A DNA stretch of 64,000 nucleotides from Pseudomonas silvicola (GTDB taxonomy: Bacteria > Pseudomonadota > Gammaproteobacteria > Pseudomonadales > Pseudomonadaceae). The DNA is taken from NCBI RefSeq assembly GCF_026651855.1, contig NZ_CP093280.1:5496001-5560000 (forward strand). Reading direction: 5' to 3'. Both the position numbers and the translations under genes were made by a program. The notes under the pieces were generated by a model, which saw nothing but the letters and a program-made list of their open reading frames with translations, was not told the DNA's origin and did no database searches. Numbering within the stretch: position 1 is the stretch's first letter; each line of letters begins with the position of its first letter. Shown piece by piece: positions 34,318-44,151 of the stretch.

Positions 34318-34938
34318 CTACCTGGCCTTGCCTTCGCGAGGTTTGTAGAAGAGGAATTTGCCCGACTCGGCCGTCTTCAGGTACTGCCCCGCCCACTCTG
34401 GCTTGACCTGGCGATCATGGAAGTACATGGCCCCGCGGGTACGGTCGGGCAGTTCCTGGTTCAGCGCCTTGCGTGCGACCTCCTTGGCGACGCTGTAGCG
34501 CTCGGGCTCCTGCACATCATCGGAGCGACCGTCGCACCACCAGGAAAACTGGCAGACTTTCTTGTCGGCGCCCTGCTTCACCACTTCGCACACGGTGCCT
34601 GGAAAACCTTCATGGCCCAGCCGGTTAAGCACCACATTGGCCACCGCCGCCATGTCTTCCGGGGTTCCGCCTTTGGCTTCCCAATACAGCGTACGGGCCA
34701 GGCAGGTCAGGGCGTCATCCACCGGTTTTTCACCGACAGGGTCCACCGCCTGGGCCTCGGGCTTGCTGATGATCTCGGCCTTGGGCGGCGCCTGTGCGCT
34801 GTCCTTGTCAGCGACCTTGTGCTCCAGCACCTCGGCCTTTTCGATAGTGTGCTGCGGATTGGCAGAGGGATCGGCGGCCAGGGCCAGGCCACAGCAACCC
34901 ACGAATGCCCAGGCTGCGACGAAACGAGAAAAGCGCAT
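34318..34938 (-). CDS. Cell-wall hydrolase, SleB-type (Hydrolase_2 domain)
   Basis: 206 residues. A signal peptide (MRFSRFVAAWAFVGCCGLALA) is followed by a Lys/Pro-rich linker and a C-terminal SleB-like domain starting CLARTLYWEAKGGTPEDMAAVANVVLNR (in parts), with the conserved Glu of the YxEA motif. Such proteins cleave peptidoglycan glycan strands; in Gram-negatives they act in the periplasm. I placed the start at 34938 because it begins the signal peptide; the longer frame to 35100 adds Arg-rich, unlikely residues. It is convergent with the hydrolase gene, 22 bases away. Confidence 0.88.
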   Translation of the reverse strand: MRFSRFVAAWAFVGCCGLALAADPSANPQHTIEKAEVLEHKVADKDSAQAPPKAEIISKPEAQAVDPVGEKPVDDALTCLARTLYWEAKGGTPEDMAAVANVVLNRLGHEGFPGTVCEVVKQGADKKVCQFSWWCDGRSDDVQEPERYSVAKEVARKALNQELPDRTRGAMYFHDRQVKPEWAGQYLKTAESGKFLFYKPREGKAR

Positions 34939-35172
34939 GATCGAACCCACCGAGCGAGCCAGAACGCTTCCTGCCTCAGACCGCCGTTTCCCCCCGTGTG
35001 CACGGGCGTGACGGGGCTTTATCCTTATTGGTGTGAATACTGTAGCGGACGAACCTTGAGTGCGCTCACCATCGTCGCGGGGTTTGATGGGCACGCGCAC
35101 GTTACCCGCTGCTGGCAGGCAACCTGAGCTAAAATGGCTCCTTACTTACCTCGTCCTGTCCGGAACACACCG

Positions 35173-36228
35173 ATGACTACCCTCACCTCCCCCGCCCAAC
35201 AGCGCTCCCGGCTGTTCTGGCTCAAACCCCTGGCCTTCGTGCTGGTGGCCGTGATCGGCCTTTACTACGTGAAGTGGTCGCCCTATTACCTGAAGTCGTT
35301 CGTGGCGGCCAGCAACCACAGCATCGGTGGCTCCATCATCGACGACCATACCCAGGAGCCACTGGCCGCTGCGCTGGCCTATGCCCAGGTGTACTTCCTG
35401 GCGATCTGGAAAGCCGCCGTGCTGGGGGTGATTCTCGGTTCGCTGGTGCAGGTGCTGATACCCCGTGACTGGCTGCTGCGTGCCTTTGGCCAGGCCGGCA
35501 TGGGTTCTACCGTGCGCGGCGGGCTGTTCGCGCTCCCGGGCATGATGTGCAGTTGCTGCGCGGCCCCGGTGGTCGCCGGCCTGCGCCGCCAGCAGGTATC
35601 GGTAGGCGCGGCGCTGGCCTTCTGGATGGCCAACCCAGTGCTCAACCCGGCCACCCTGGTGTTCATGGGCTTCGTGCTGGGCTGGGGCTTCACGGCAGTG
35701 CGGCTGATCGCCGGGGTCATCCTGGTGGTCGGGGTGTCGCTGTATGCGCAGCGCATTTCCCGCCCCGAGGTGCTGCCCGAAGCGGCGGTGGCAGCGGTCG
35801 AACAGGCCAGCGAGCCGGAACAGGGCCCCTGGTTCGGGCGCTGGATGCGGTCGCTGTGGCAACTGTTCTGGACCACCATCCCTGTCTACGTGCTGGCGGT
35901 GCTGGTGCTGGGCGCCGCGCGCGTGTGGCTGTTCCCCCACGTGGACGGCGCCATGGGCAACAGCCTGCTGTGGCTGGTACCGCTGGCGGTGGTGGGCACC
36001 TTCTTCGTGATTCCCACGGCGGCGGAAATCCCCATCGTGCAGACCCTCATGACCCTGGGGCTGGGCACCGCGCCCGCCGTGGCGCTGCTGATGACCCTGC
36101 CCAGCATCAGCCTGCCGTCGCTGCTGATGCTGCGCAAGTCGTTCGACCGCCGGGTGCTGGTGACGGTGGCGGTGCTGACCATGGTGGTGGGCGTGATCAC
36201 GGGGCTCATCGGCGCGCTGGTGTTGTAA
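35173..36228 (+). CDS. YraQ/ArsP-like permease (DUF318 family)
   Basis: 351 residues with about eight to ten membrane helices. The conserved core MMCSCCAAPVVAGLRRQQVS followed by ALAFWMANPVLNPATLVFMG is the family's signature, with a Cys triplet that in ArsP-type relatives binds methylated arsenic. The family exports organoarsenicals or other soft metalloids, or acts as a general permease. It is convergent with the selU-selD genes (42 bases). A role in selenium or metalloid transport is tempting from this position but unproven. Confidence 0.85.
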   Translation: MTTLTSPAQQRSRLFWLKPLAFVLVAVIGLYYVKWSPYYLKSFVAASNHSIGGSIIDDHTQEPLAAALAYAQVYFLAIWKAAVLGVILGSLVQVLIPRDWLLRAFGQAGMGSTVRGGLFALPGMMCSCCAAPVVAGLRRQQVSVGAALAFWMANPVLNPATLVFMGFVLGWGFTAVRLIAGVILVVGVSLYAQRISRPEVLPEAAVAAVEQASEPEQGPWFGRWMRSLWQLFWTTIPVYVLAVLVLGAARVWLFPHVDGAMGNSLLWLVPLAVVGTFFVIPTAAEIPIVQTLMTLGLGTAPAVALLMTLPSISLPSLLMLRKSFDRRVLVTVAVLTMVVGVITGLIGALVL

Positions 36229-36270
36229 CCATCCCCCCACGCAATGGCCGGTCGTGCAGGGGGGCGGGCA

Positions 36271-37362
36271 TCAGCGGTCGCGCAGGTAGGCCAGCACTTC
36301 CTCGCGGCCACCGGCAAACTCGATCCTGGCGCCTTTGGCCTCGCGCTGGTAGGCGTACATCGGGTCGTAGTACTCGTTCAGCAACCCGCTGATCCACGCC
36401 CGATGCCCCTCCACCCCGCCGCCGCGGGCCTGCTCGTCCAGGGCGCTGTCCAGCGCCTTGGCCAGGCGCTGGTAGCGCTCCCCTCCCAGCCGTTTGACCA
36501 GGCTCGCCAGGCTCTGGCACAGGCGCTCGGCAAACCGGTCGAAACCCTGCTCGACGCCATGCACCTGGACGAACTCCGCGCACAGGTCTACCACGTAGTC
36601 CTTGAGAATACGCTCCACGCGCTCCTCGACACTGTCCAGCAGCCACACCAAGGGTGCCTCCTGCATGCGCCGGTACAGGGACAGGGGCACCGCGCGGCTG
36701 CCGATGGCACGCCCTTCGTCCTCCAGCACAAAAGCGTCGATGCCCCGGTCGCGCTTCTTGAGGATATCCACGGCCAACCGGTTCTCGAAATCGATCTGCC
36801 CCGGCTGCGGCGTGGCGTGCTTGCCAAAGCTGGAGCCGCGGTGGTTGGCGTGGCCTTCCAGATCGAGGGCGTTACCCAGGCATGCCAGCACCTCGGTCTT
36901 GCCCGAACCGGTCAAGCCACCCACCAGCACGAAATCACAGGCCTGCACGGCCTGCTCGGTCGTGTCCATCAGGCAATGGCGCAGCGCCTTGTAGCCCCCC
37001 ACCACCCGGGGGTAGTCGATGCCCGCCTCGCTTTTCAACCACTGTTGGGTGATCTGCGAGCGCAGGCCACCGCGGAAGCAGTACAGGTAGCCGTCGGGGT
37101 GGCGACGGGTGAAGTCTACCCACGCTTCGATGCGCGCCTGCTTGAGCTCGCCCTGCACCAACCGGTGGCCCAGCTCGATGGCAGCCTGCTGGCCGTGGCG
37201 CTTGTAGCAGGTTCCCACCTGCTCGCGCTCACTGTCGTTCATCAGCGGCAGGTTGAGGCTGTGGGCGAAGGCGCCCTTCTCGAATTCCACCGGCGCGCGC
37301 ACATCCATCAGCGGCGTGTCGGCCAGAAACAGCCCACGGTAATCCACGCAATTGTCCCGCAT
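36271..37362 (-). CDS. selU: tRNA 2-selenouridine synthase (SelU/MnmH/YbbB)
   Basis: 363 residues, the normal SelU length. The N-terminal rhodanese domain carries the active Cys in YCFRGGLRS, and the C-terminal half has a P-loop (GLTGSGKT). The enzyme replaces sulfur with selenium at the wobble 2-thiouridine of Lys, Glu and Gln tRNAs, using selenophosphate, by way of a geranylated intermediate. Its ATG overlaps the stop of selD by one base (TGATG), so the selenium donor and user are translationally coupled. The long frame continuing upstream to 37782 is a selD shadow. Confidence 0.95.
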   Translation of the reverse strand: MRDNCVDYRGLFLADTPLMDVRAPVEFEKGAFAHSLNLPLMNDSEREQVGTCYKRHGQQAAIELGHRLVQGELKQARIEAWVDFTRRHPDGYLYCFRGGLRSQITQQWLKSEAGIDYPRVVGGYKALRHCLMDTTEQAVQACDFVLVGGLTGSGKTEVLACLGNALDLEGHANHRGSSFGKHATPQPGQIDFENRLAVDILKKRDRGIDAFVLEDEGRAIGSRAVPLSLYRRMQEAPLVWLLDSVEERVERILKDYVVDLCAEFVQVHGVEQGFDRFAERLCQSLASLVKRLGGERYQRLAKALDSALDEQARGGGVEGHRAWISGLLNEYYDPMYAYQREAKGARIEFAGGREEVLAYLRDR

Positions 37363-38396
37363 CAGAGGATCTCGACCGCGTGGGCCTGCGGCGCCACGAA
37401 TTCGCCGATCGGCGCCAGGTCCAGCCCCAGCTCCCTGGCCAGGGCCAGAAATTCGGCCCGGGCCTGGGGCTCGACCGCGATCAACAGGCCGCCGCTGGTC
37501 TGCGGGTCGCACAGCAGCAATTTGTGCAGGGCGCTCAGGCGGCCGATACGCTCGCCGTAGCTGTCGAAATTGCGCAGGGTGCCGCCGGGCACACAGCCCT
37601 TGTCCAGGTAATACTCGATGTTGGGCAGCAGTGGCACCGCCGCCGCATTCAGGCGCGCGGTCAAGCCGCTGCCATCGGCCATTTCCACCAGGTGGCCAAG
37701 CAGGCCGAAACCAGTGACGTCGGTCATGGCCGTAACGCCTGCCAGGCGCGCGAAGCGGCTGCCGGGCTTGTTCAAGGTGCACATCTGGTCGCGGGCGACA
37801 CCGATATCGCCGGTGCGCAACACGCCCTTCTTTTCCGCCGTGGTCAGCACACCGATGCCCAAAGGTTTGGTCAGGTACAGCTCGCTGCCCAGGGTGGCGG
37901 TGTCATTGCGTTTCATGAAACGCTTTTCCACCAGCCCCGTCACCGCCAGGCCGAAGATCGGCTCGGGGGCATCGATGGAATGGCCGCCCGCCAACGTGAT
38001 GCCCGCCTCGTCACACACCGCGCGGCCGCCGCGAATCACTTCGCGCGCCACCTCGGCCGGCAGCACGTTGACCGGCCAGCCGAGAATGGCGATGGCCATG
38101 ATCGGGTCACCGCCCATGGCGTAGATATCACTGATGGCATTGGTGGCGGCGATACGGCCAAAGTCGAACGGGTCATCGACGATGGGCATGAAGAAGTCGG
38201 TGGTCGACACCACCCCGCGCTCGCCATCGATGCCATACACCGCGGCATCGTCCCGCGAAGCGTTGCCCACCCACAGGTTCGGGTCCAGGTTCTGGGCGCC
38301 ACTGCCGGCCAGGATCACCTCCAGCACCTTGGGGGAAATCTTGCAGCCACAGCCAGCGCCGTGGCTGTACTGGGTAAGGCGAATCGGTTCACTCAT
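37362..38396 (-). CDS. selD: Selenide, water dikinase (selenophosphate synthetase)
   Basis: 344 residues, nearly colinear with E. coli SelD from the first residues ([20 protein letters not shown]), including the catalytic Cys and Lys in GCGCK, and glycine-rich ATP-binding loops later. It makes selenophosphate from selenide and ATP. It is co-transcribed with selU. No selA, selB, selC or selenoprotein gene is in the window, so only the selenouridine branch is visible here. Confidence 0.96.
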   Translation of the reverse strand: MSEPIRLTQYSHGAGCGCKISPKVLEVILAGSGAQNLDPNLWVGNASRDDAAVYGIDGERGVVSTTDFFMPIVDDPFDFGRIAATNAISDIYAMGGDPIMAIAILGWPVNVLPAEVAREVIRGGRAVCDEAGITLAGGHSIDAPEPIFGLAVTGLVEKRFMKRNDTATLGSELYLTKPLGIGVLTTAEKKGVLRTGDIGVARDQMCTLNKPGSRFARLAGVTAMTDVTGFGLLGHLVEMADGSGLTARLNAAAVPLLPNIEYYLDKGCVPGGTLRNFDSYGERIGRLSALHKLLLCDPQTSGGLLIAVEPQARAEFLALARELGLDLAPIGEFVAPQAHAVEIL

Positions 38397-38860
38397 GGAC
38401 GGGGCCCTCTGGTCAATCGGTACAGTTTATCAGAGGGGCCAGGAAGCCTGCGGGTGCAACGTTTGGTCATTATTTCATCACATCGACTCTGACCCCGGTT
38501 TTGCGGGGGTTCGTCGTTTTATCCACAGAGATACTCACGATTTCCGGGGACAACTTTTTCTACAGGGGCTGGATGGGTGAACAGTGGCTGGGTGGGTGTT
38601 CATCGGCGTGGCGCGGACGGCACCAGCTATGCGCCTGTTTGCAAGCACCCCGCGCCATGGGCATTCAGGCACCTGCATACACAGCGCTCCCCCCTATATA
38701 CCGACCATCCCGCGCATCCATCAGTTTAGGCAACCTTGGCCTCGAACTGAGCAACCTTCGCCGTCGTTAAACAGGGACAATTACGCGTAATGGGCAATGA
38801 ATCTAGCCGTTCGAGCCGTGGTCATCCGTCCGCCAATTACTACCACAGTGGAAATCGACA
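38397..38860. other. 464-bp gene-free region upstream of selD and the OYE gene
   Basis: This gap carries the selD promoter on one side and that of the flavin oxidoreductase on the other. A GC-rich hairpin with a following T-rich run lies at 38491-38520 (ACCCCG paired to CGGGGGT, then TCGTTTT), which may be a rho-independent terminator for something reading rightward. Short frames near 38500-38790 have no good ribosome sites. GC content drops towards the right end. Confidence 0.4.
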
Positions 38861-39985
38861 TTGAAAACAGCATCATTTTTTCAGCCGTTCGAGCTGGCTC
38901 CGGGCCTGCCCCTGCGTAACAGGATCGTCATGGCTCCTATGACGACATGGGCGAGCAATACAGACGGTACGGTCTCGGACGAAGAGATCGCCTATTACCG
39001 CCTGCGCGCCCAGGATGTCGGGCTGGTCATCACTGGATGCACACATGTTCATGAAAACGGTGTCGGGTTCACCGGCGAGTTTGCTGCGCATGATGACTCC
39101 TTTATCCCTAGCCTCAAGAATCTGGCCGCCGCAGCTAAAAGCGGCGGCGCTCCGGCGATCCTTCAGATCTTCCATGCTGGCGTCAAAACCCGCCCAGACC
39201 TTGTCCCGGAGATCGTGGCCGCAAGCGCAGTGACCGGCGACGCGGGGCCATTTGCGCCCGCGATGACGCCACGGGCCATGGACGAAGCCGAGATACTCGA
39301 CGTCATTCGTTCATTCGGCGAAACCACACGCCGAGCCATCGAAGCTGGCTTCGATGGGGTGGAGCTGCACGGCGCACACGGTTTTCTGCTTCAAAATTTC
39401 CTGTCGCCTCATTTCAACATTCGACAAGATCGCTGGGGTGGCTCGCTAGAGGGACGTATGCGATTCCCGATAGCGGTTGTTCAAGAGGTCAATCGTGTGA
39501 TTGAAGAGCACGCAGATCGTCCATTCGCCCTCGGCTACAGGATCTCGCTGGAAGAATCGCACGAGGATGGCTTGCGGCTTAATGAATCAATGCAGTTCGT
39601 GGACAGGCTGGTCGAGACCGGTATCACCTACCTTCATGCGTCGCTTGGCAACGCGTTGGAGGACCGTCCGATTGGGGATGATGAAGGTCGGACGCTGGTA
39701 GACATTGTGTCGGGTCATCTTGGCGCACGCATACCGATGATAGCCGCAGGCCAGATCCGTACGCCTAAAGAGGCAGAGTCGGCTATTGCAGCCGGATTAT
39801 CATTAGTGGCCGTGGGACAAGGCCTGGTAATGAATCCTGACTGGCTATTACTCGCGCGAACGCAGCAGGAAAAGCACATTTCTCTCGATATAGCCGCGAG
39901 TGATGTGTCGCGCATTGCCATCCCGCCAAAGCTGTGGAAGGAGATCGAGGGAACAGTGGGATGGTTCAACGTCCGGGCCAGTTGA
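38861..39985 (+). CDS. NADH:flavin oxidoreductase, old yellow enzyme family
   Basis: 374 residues of the OYE TIM-barrel type: NRIVMAPMTTWASN, HGAHGFLLQNFLSPHFN and RWGGSLEGRMRF are the FMN and substrate-binding landmarks. OYEs reduce activated C=C bonds of enals, enones and nitro compounds with NAD(P)H. Start is TTG at 38861 with a weak GGAAA-type site; no ATG precedes the conserved part. Codon use and base composition are less GC-rich than in most of the window. It is near the paoABC-like genes and the AraC gene, consistent with a reactive-aldehyde/electrophile detoxification module. Confidence 0.9.
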   Translation: MKTASFFQPFELAPGLPLRNRIVMAPMTTWASNTDGTVSDEEIAYYRLRAQDVGLVITGCTHVHENGVGFTGEFAAHDDSFIPSLKNLAAAAKSGGAPAILQIFHAGVKTRPDLVPEIVAASAVTGDAGPFAPAMTPRAMDEAEILDVIRSFGETTRRAIEAGFDGVELHGAHGFLLQNFLSPHFNIRQDRWGGSLEGRMRFPIAVVQEVNRVIEEHADRPFALGYRISLEESHEDGLRLNESMQFVDRLVETGITYLHASLGNALEDRPIGDDEGRTLVDIVSGHLGARIPMIAAGQIRTPKEAESAIAAGLSLVAVGQGLVMNPDWLLLARTQQEKHISLDIAASDVSRIAIPPKLWKEIEGTVGWFNVRAS

Positions 39986-40095
39986 CAAGCGCCGCGCCAT
40001 CAATCGCCTCGATTACATAGCGGCTCAACTCGCAGCAACCGCCCTAAGGGGCGAAGTCCCCAATGAGAGATCTTCGCCCCGCATGGCCATCACGG

Positions 40096-42324
40096 CTAAG
40101 CGACCTGATGCCCCTCATCCATCAGCTTCTCAAGGCTGATGGGCAAGTCTCGTACTCGTTTCCCGGTCGCATGATAGACCGCGTTGGCCACGGCAGCGGC
40201 CAGGCCTGTCACACCGATCTCCCCCACCCCGCGCGCACCGAACTCGTTGAGGTTGTAGTCGGGATAGTCCAGCAGGATCACATCGATCTCCGGCTGATCC
40301 GCGTGGACGGGAACCATGTACTCGGCGTAGTTGTTGTTCACCGGCATGGCGTTACGCTCGTCGTAGTCGGCGGACTCGAACAGCGCCATTCCGATGGCCA
40401 TGACAATGGCGCCTTCCACCTGGTTACGTGCGGTTTTGGCGTTGATGACCTTGCCCACGTCAATAGCGCTGACCACCCGCGACACTCGCAGCCGAGAAAT
40501 ACCCGGATCCCAGCGGACCTCGACAAAATGGGCACCAAACGAAGCAAAGGCATGTTTCGCCGTATCGGCCATGCCGGTGTGCGCTTCGCCCTCGGCGCTG
40601 GCGATTTTCAACCGGTTGAGCACATCGGCGAAACCAAGACTGGTACTGCCATCGTCCAGCCGACCGTTACTCACGTTGATCGCGTCGGGCTTGGCGTTGG
40701 CAAGCCCGCCTTCCGCTGACGACGCAAAGCGCTTGAGCTGTGTCAGTGCGGCACGAGTGGCTTCGGCGACCGCAGGCAGTACGCTGGCAGTGATCCACGA
40801 TCCACCTGAGACAGGAGCAGGTGGGAAAGATGAGTTGCCCAACTCCACCACAATCTTGTCCAGGGGCAACCCCGTGATGTCGCTGACACATTGCGCGATG
40901 ACGGTGTAGGTCCCGGTCCCGATATCCTGGGCGCCGCAATACACCTCGGCGCGCCCGTCAGACTTCAGCGATACGCGGGCCTTCGCAGGAGTACGGAAGG
41001 CATCCCAGTTGCACTGCGCCATGCCGTAGCCGATGACCTCATGGCCATCGCGCATGCTGCCAATGCCGGGAGTACGCCGGGCCCACCCGAATCTTTCCGC
41101 GCCCTGTTCGAGAGCCTCTCGCAGATGGTTGCCTGACCACGGCAGGTTCTCCTGGCCGTTTTGCTCCGCCCAATTCAGCTGGCGGAACGCGAGTGGGTCC
41201 ATGCGGCACTTCTCTGCCAATTCATCGATAGCCGACTCCAACGCGAAAAGGCCAGGCGCTGCACCGGGTGCGCGCATCGATGTGGGGGCGCCTCGATTGA
41301 CCTGCACTGTCGCGTGGGTGATCTCGACATTGGCGCAGGCGTAGAGACTCGCACTCATCCCGCCACAATTCTCCACGTACTGATCACCGAAGCCAGTGGT
41401 GTTGAGCGATTCATGTCGCAGCGAAACCAGCTTGCCCTTGGCATCGGCCGCCAACCTCATTCTTTGTTCGGTTTCAGGACGATGCCCGACCGTTGTGAAC
41501 ATCTGCGCTCGCGGCACGACCAGTTGAACCGGACGCCCCACCACCTTGGCAGCCGCACACGCGGCGACCGAGTGCGGCCATATCCAAAGCTTGCCGCCAA
41601 AGCCGGAGCCAATGAACGGCGCCCTGACTTCGACATGTTCAGTCGGCAAGCCGAATACCTGGGCAAGGGTATTGCGGTGAACGACCACGGATTGCGTTGC
41701 CTCGTAGACGACCAGCCTCCCGCTCTTCCACTCCGCGACGGTGGCATGCATTTCCATCGGATTATGGGTTTCACAGGGAGTGGTATAGGTTGCATCCACC
41801 GTCTGCACGCCCTGGTCAAACGCTGCGGCAGGGTCCCCTCGTTTATGACCCTTGCCACCATCCGCAGCCGCCCGCTGCTTCAGACCCTGCTTCAAATTGG
41901 CGAATGTGGCAGCACTGGCGTAACTGACCTTGACCTTGAGCGCTGCCTCGCGCGCGTGCTCGAACGTATCCGCGACTACCAGGGCGACAAACTGTCCAGC
42001 ATACCGAATGACGTTGTCTTCAAAGGGCAGACGTTTCTCATCCGTACGTGATCCCGTCAGCACACCGGACAGCGAGAATGGCACCGGCGACGTGTGAAAT
42101 GCCTGGGGAAAGTTACCGTGGTGCAGTATCTCGATCACGCCAGGCGACTGGCGAGCTGCGCTGATATCGAGCGCTTTGATGGAGCCGCTCGCCACAGTGC
42201 TGTAGACGCCATAAGCGAAGACCATGCCCTCGGGGTGATGGTCAGCGGCGTACTGCGCACGACCGGTTACCTTCAGGCGACCATCGATGCGACGCGGGGA
42301 GGCCCCCATGATTGAGTCACTCAT
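40096..42324 (-). CDS. paoC: Molybdenum-binding subunit of a periplasmic aldehyde oxidoreductase (PaoC-like)
   Basis: 742 residues, close to E. coli PaoC (732). The xanthine-dehydrogenase-family motifs include APFIGSGFGGKLWIWPHS, GCQDIGTGT-like (CGAQDIGTGTYTV) and FGARGVGEIGVTG with the catalytic Glu. PaoABC oxidises aromatic and other aldehydes to acids in the periplasm. Its start overlaps the FAD-subunit stop (ATGA, 42321-42324). It has no signal of its own and would be carried out by the Tat signal on PaoA. No PaoD/XdhC maturation gene follows, unlike in E. coli. Confidence 0.92.
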   Translation of the reverse strand: MSDSIMGASPRRIDGRLKVTGRAQYAADHHPEGMVFAYGVYSTVASGSIKALDISAARQSPGVIEILHHGNFPQAFHTSPVPFSLSGVLTGSRTDEKRLPFEDNVIRYAGQFVALVVADTFEHAREAALKVKVSYASAATFANLKQGLKQRAAADGGKGHKRGDPAAAFDQGVQTVDATYTTPCETHNPMEMHATVAEWKSGRLVVYEATQSVVVHRNTLAQVFGLPTEHVEVRAPFIGSGFGGKLWIWPHSVAACAAAKVVGRPVQLVVPRAQMFTTVGHRPETEQRMRLAADAKGKLVSLRHESLNTTGFGDQYVENCGGMSASLYACANVEITHATVQVNRGAPTSMRAPGAAPGLFALESAIDELAEKCRMDPLAFRQLNWAEQNGQENLPWSGNHLREALEQGAERFGWARRTPGIGSMRDGHEVIGYGMAQCNWDAFRTPAKARVSLKSDGRAEVYCGAQDIGTGTYTVIAQCVSDITGLPLDKIVVELGNSSFPPAPVSGGSWITASVLPAVAEATRAALTQLKRFASSAEGGLANAKPDAINVSNGRLDDGSTSLGFADVLNRLKIASAEGEAHTGMADTAKHAFASFGAHFVEVRWDPGISRLRVSRVVSAIDVGKVINAKTARNQVEGAIVMAIGMALFESADYDERNAMPVNNNYAEYMVPVHADQPEIDVILLDYPDYNLNEFGARGVGEIGVTGLAAAVANAVYHATGKRVRDLPISLEKLMDEGHQVA

Positions 42325-43316
42325 GCGATAGCTCCTGTGCCGGTTACCATGAGGTTGCGCACGATGGCCTGTTTTGCGAGAGGAATCTTGTAGGCGTTAT
42401 GTGCGTAGGGCTTCGCCCCTTGCAAAGCGATTGCCGCTGCCTTGGCGAAGTTTTCCGGTGTTGCTGGGGCCCCGCGTAGCGCTCGCTCTGCCTCAAGCGC
42501 ACGCCATGGCTTGGTCCCGACGCCTCCCAGGGCAATACGCGCTTCTCGGATGACCTGGCCGTCCATCACCAGTATCACCGCGCTGGAGGCCAGGGCGAAC
42601 TGGTAGGAAGCGCGGTCGCGCAACTTCAGGTAGCCCGACTTGCTGTTCCCCAGCGGGGCGTTCAGGGTCACATGGGTGATCAGCTCGTCAGGGCCCAGCG
42701 CATGCTCTTTCCAGGGGGTGCTGCCGGGCAACAGGTGGAAATCCAGAAAGTCGATCTCACGCTTGCCCGACGGCCCTTGCACTTCGACCGTGGCACCGAT
42801 GGCGGCCATCGCGACGCACATATCGGAGGGATGAGTCGCGATGCAGTGGTCGCTGGTACCGAGCACCGCATGGACGCTGCGGTTGTGACCACCAATGGCC
42901 GCACAGCCCGAACCTGGAACGCGTTTATTGCAGGCAGAAACACCGTCGCGAAAATAGTTGCACCGCACGCGTTGCATGACATTGCCGGCAGTGGTTGCCT
43001 TGTTGCGTAATTGCGTGGTGGCGCCGGAAAGAAGCGCCTGAGAGAGCACCGCGTACTGCTCTCTGATTCGCGGGTGATGAGCCAGCTGAGTATTGGTGAC
43101 CATCGCGCCAATACGAGTGCGGCCATCACTCAGGGTTTCGACCTGATTCAAGGCGAGTGTGTGTACATCCACGACACGATCCGGCTGCATGATGTCCAGC
43201 TTCACCAAATCAAGCAGCGTTGTACCACCGGCCAGGAATGCCGTCGCCTCGGTACGGGCGTGCGTCGAAATCGCCTGCTCAGTGCTGGTAGCGCGAGTAT
43301 ATTCCAAGGCTCTCAT
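42321..43316 (-). CDS. paoB: FAD-binding subunit of aldehyde oxidoreductase (PaoB-like)
   Basis: 331 residues. An FAD_binding_5 domain with FLAGGTTLLDLVKLDIMQP at the flavin site, and four Cys residues around CNYFRDGVSACNKRVPGSGC with a later DHC, which in E. coli PaoB ligate an extra 4Fe-4S cluster. The start at 43316 (MRALEYTRA) agrees with the family. It overlaps paoA by one base and paoC by four, so the three subunits are tightly coupled. Confidence 0.92.
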   Translation of the reverse strand: MRALEYTRATSTEQAISTHARTEATAFLAGGTTLLDLVKLDIMQPDRVVDVHTLALNQVETLSDGRTRIGAMVTNTQLAHHPRIREQYAVLSQALLSGATTQLRNKATTAGNVMQRVRCNYFRDGVSACNKRVPGSGCAAIGGHNRSVHAVLGTSDHCIATHPSDMCVAMAAIGATVEVQGPSGKREIDFLDFHLLPGSTPWKEHALGPDELITHVTLNAPLGNSKSGYLKLRDRASYQFALASSAVILVMDGQVIREARIALGGVGTKPWRALEAERALRGAPATPENFAKAAAIALQGAKPYAHNAYKIPLAKQAIVRNLMVTGTGAIA

Positions 43317-43993
43317 CAGCTGGCTCCTTGTATTTTGCTTCGGGCATCCTGCACCGCGGCAAGGATGTTCTTGTAGGCCCCGCAACGGCAGATGTTCCCG
43401 CTCATGGCCTCCCGCACGCTGGCATCATCGGCACCGATGTTCGGGTCTTTGATGATCGCGGCGGCTGTCATCATTTGACCGGAAGTGCAATAACCGCACT
43501 GAAAGGCGTCGTGGGCCCAAAAGGCTTCCTGGATAGGGTGCAGTTGCCCATCGTGCTCAAGGCCTTCGATGGTGGTGATCTCATCCCCCTGATGCATGGC
43601 GGCCAGCGAGAGGCAGCTATTTACCGGGATGCCGTTGATGTGCAACGTGCAGGCGCCACATTGGCCATGGTCACAGCCTTTCTTGGTGCCCGTCAGCTTG
43701 AGCCGATCCCTCACCACGTCCAACAGAACGGCATTGCCAGGAACATTGAGCGTGTACGGCTGCCCGTTCACCGTCAACGTAATGCGCTGCTCGCCCTTGG
43801 CCAGCGGCTTTTCACTGTCATCGACAGGCGCTTCCAACTGGGCCGCCTGGGCCCATACCGGCGCGGTAGCGGCGGCCATACCGGAAATGCCGATGGTTCG
43901 AAGAAAATGACGGCGCGAAGGGGTTGTCAGCTCGGTGAACAGTTGACCAGGGCTGTCTGAGTCTGGACTGTTTTTTCCGGTCGGTTCGGTCAT
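43316..43993 (-). CDS. paoA: 2Fe-2S subunit of aldehyde oxidoreductase with Tat signal (PaoA-like)
   Basis: 225 residues (E. coli PaoA 229). The N-terminus contains a twin-arginine signal ([20 protein letters not shown]). The two 2Fe-2S sites are [13 protein letters not shown] with a downstream Cys, and CGYCTSGQ with CRC. It is the first gene of the paoABC-like operon and carries the export signal for the complex. The 158-base gap to the AraC gene on the same strand should hold the promoter. Confidence 0.93.
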   Translation of the reverse strand: MTEPTGKNSPDSDSPGQLFTELTTPSRRHFLRTIGISGMAAATAPVWAQAAQLEAPVDDSEKPLAKGEQRITLTVNGQPYTLNVPGNAVLLDVVRDRLKLTGTKKGCDHGQCGACTLHINGIPVNSCLSLAAMHQGDEITTIEGLEHDGQLHPIQEAFWAHDAFQCGYCTSGQMMTAAAIIKDPNIGADDASVREAMSGNICRCGAYKNILAAVQDARSKIQGAS

Positions 43994-44151
43994 GGTAGGG
44001 TCCTCATTGGCTTCTTATGGTTCAGATCACGGTGCTGACATCCATAGGGCGGTGTATGTCGAGAAGCACGTCTGGCCCCTGACCTCGCCCGTTTTTTCAA
44101 GCGGCCAACTTGCACTGACATCCAACCCGAAAGCCGTCGTCAGCGTGTTGT

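Noticed and set aside
36271..37782. A 503-residue SelU with a 140-residue N-terminal extension
   Set aside because: The extension is selD read in another frame; the true start at 37362 shares a base with the selD stop.
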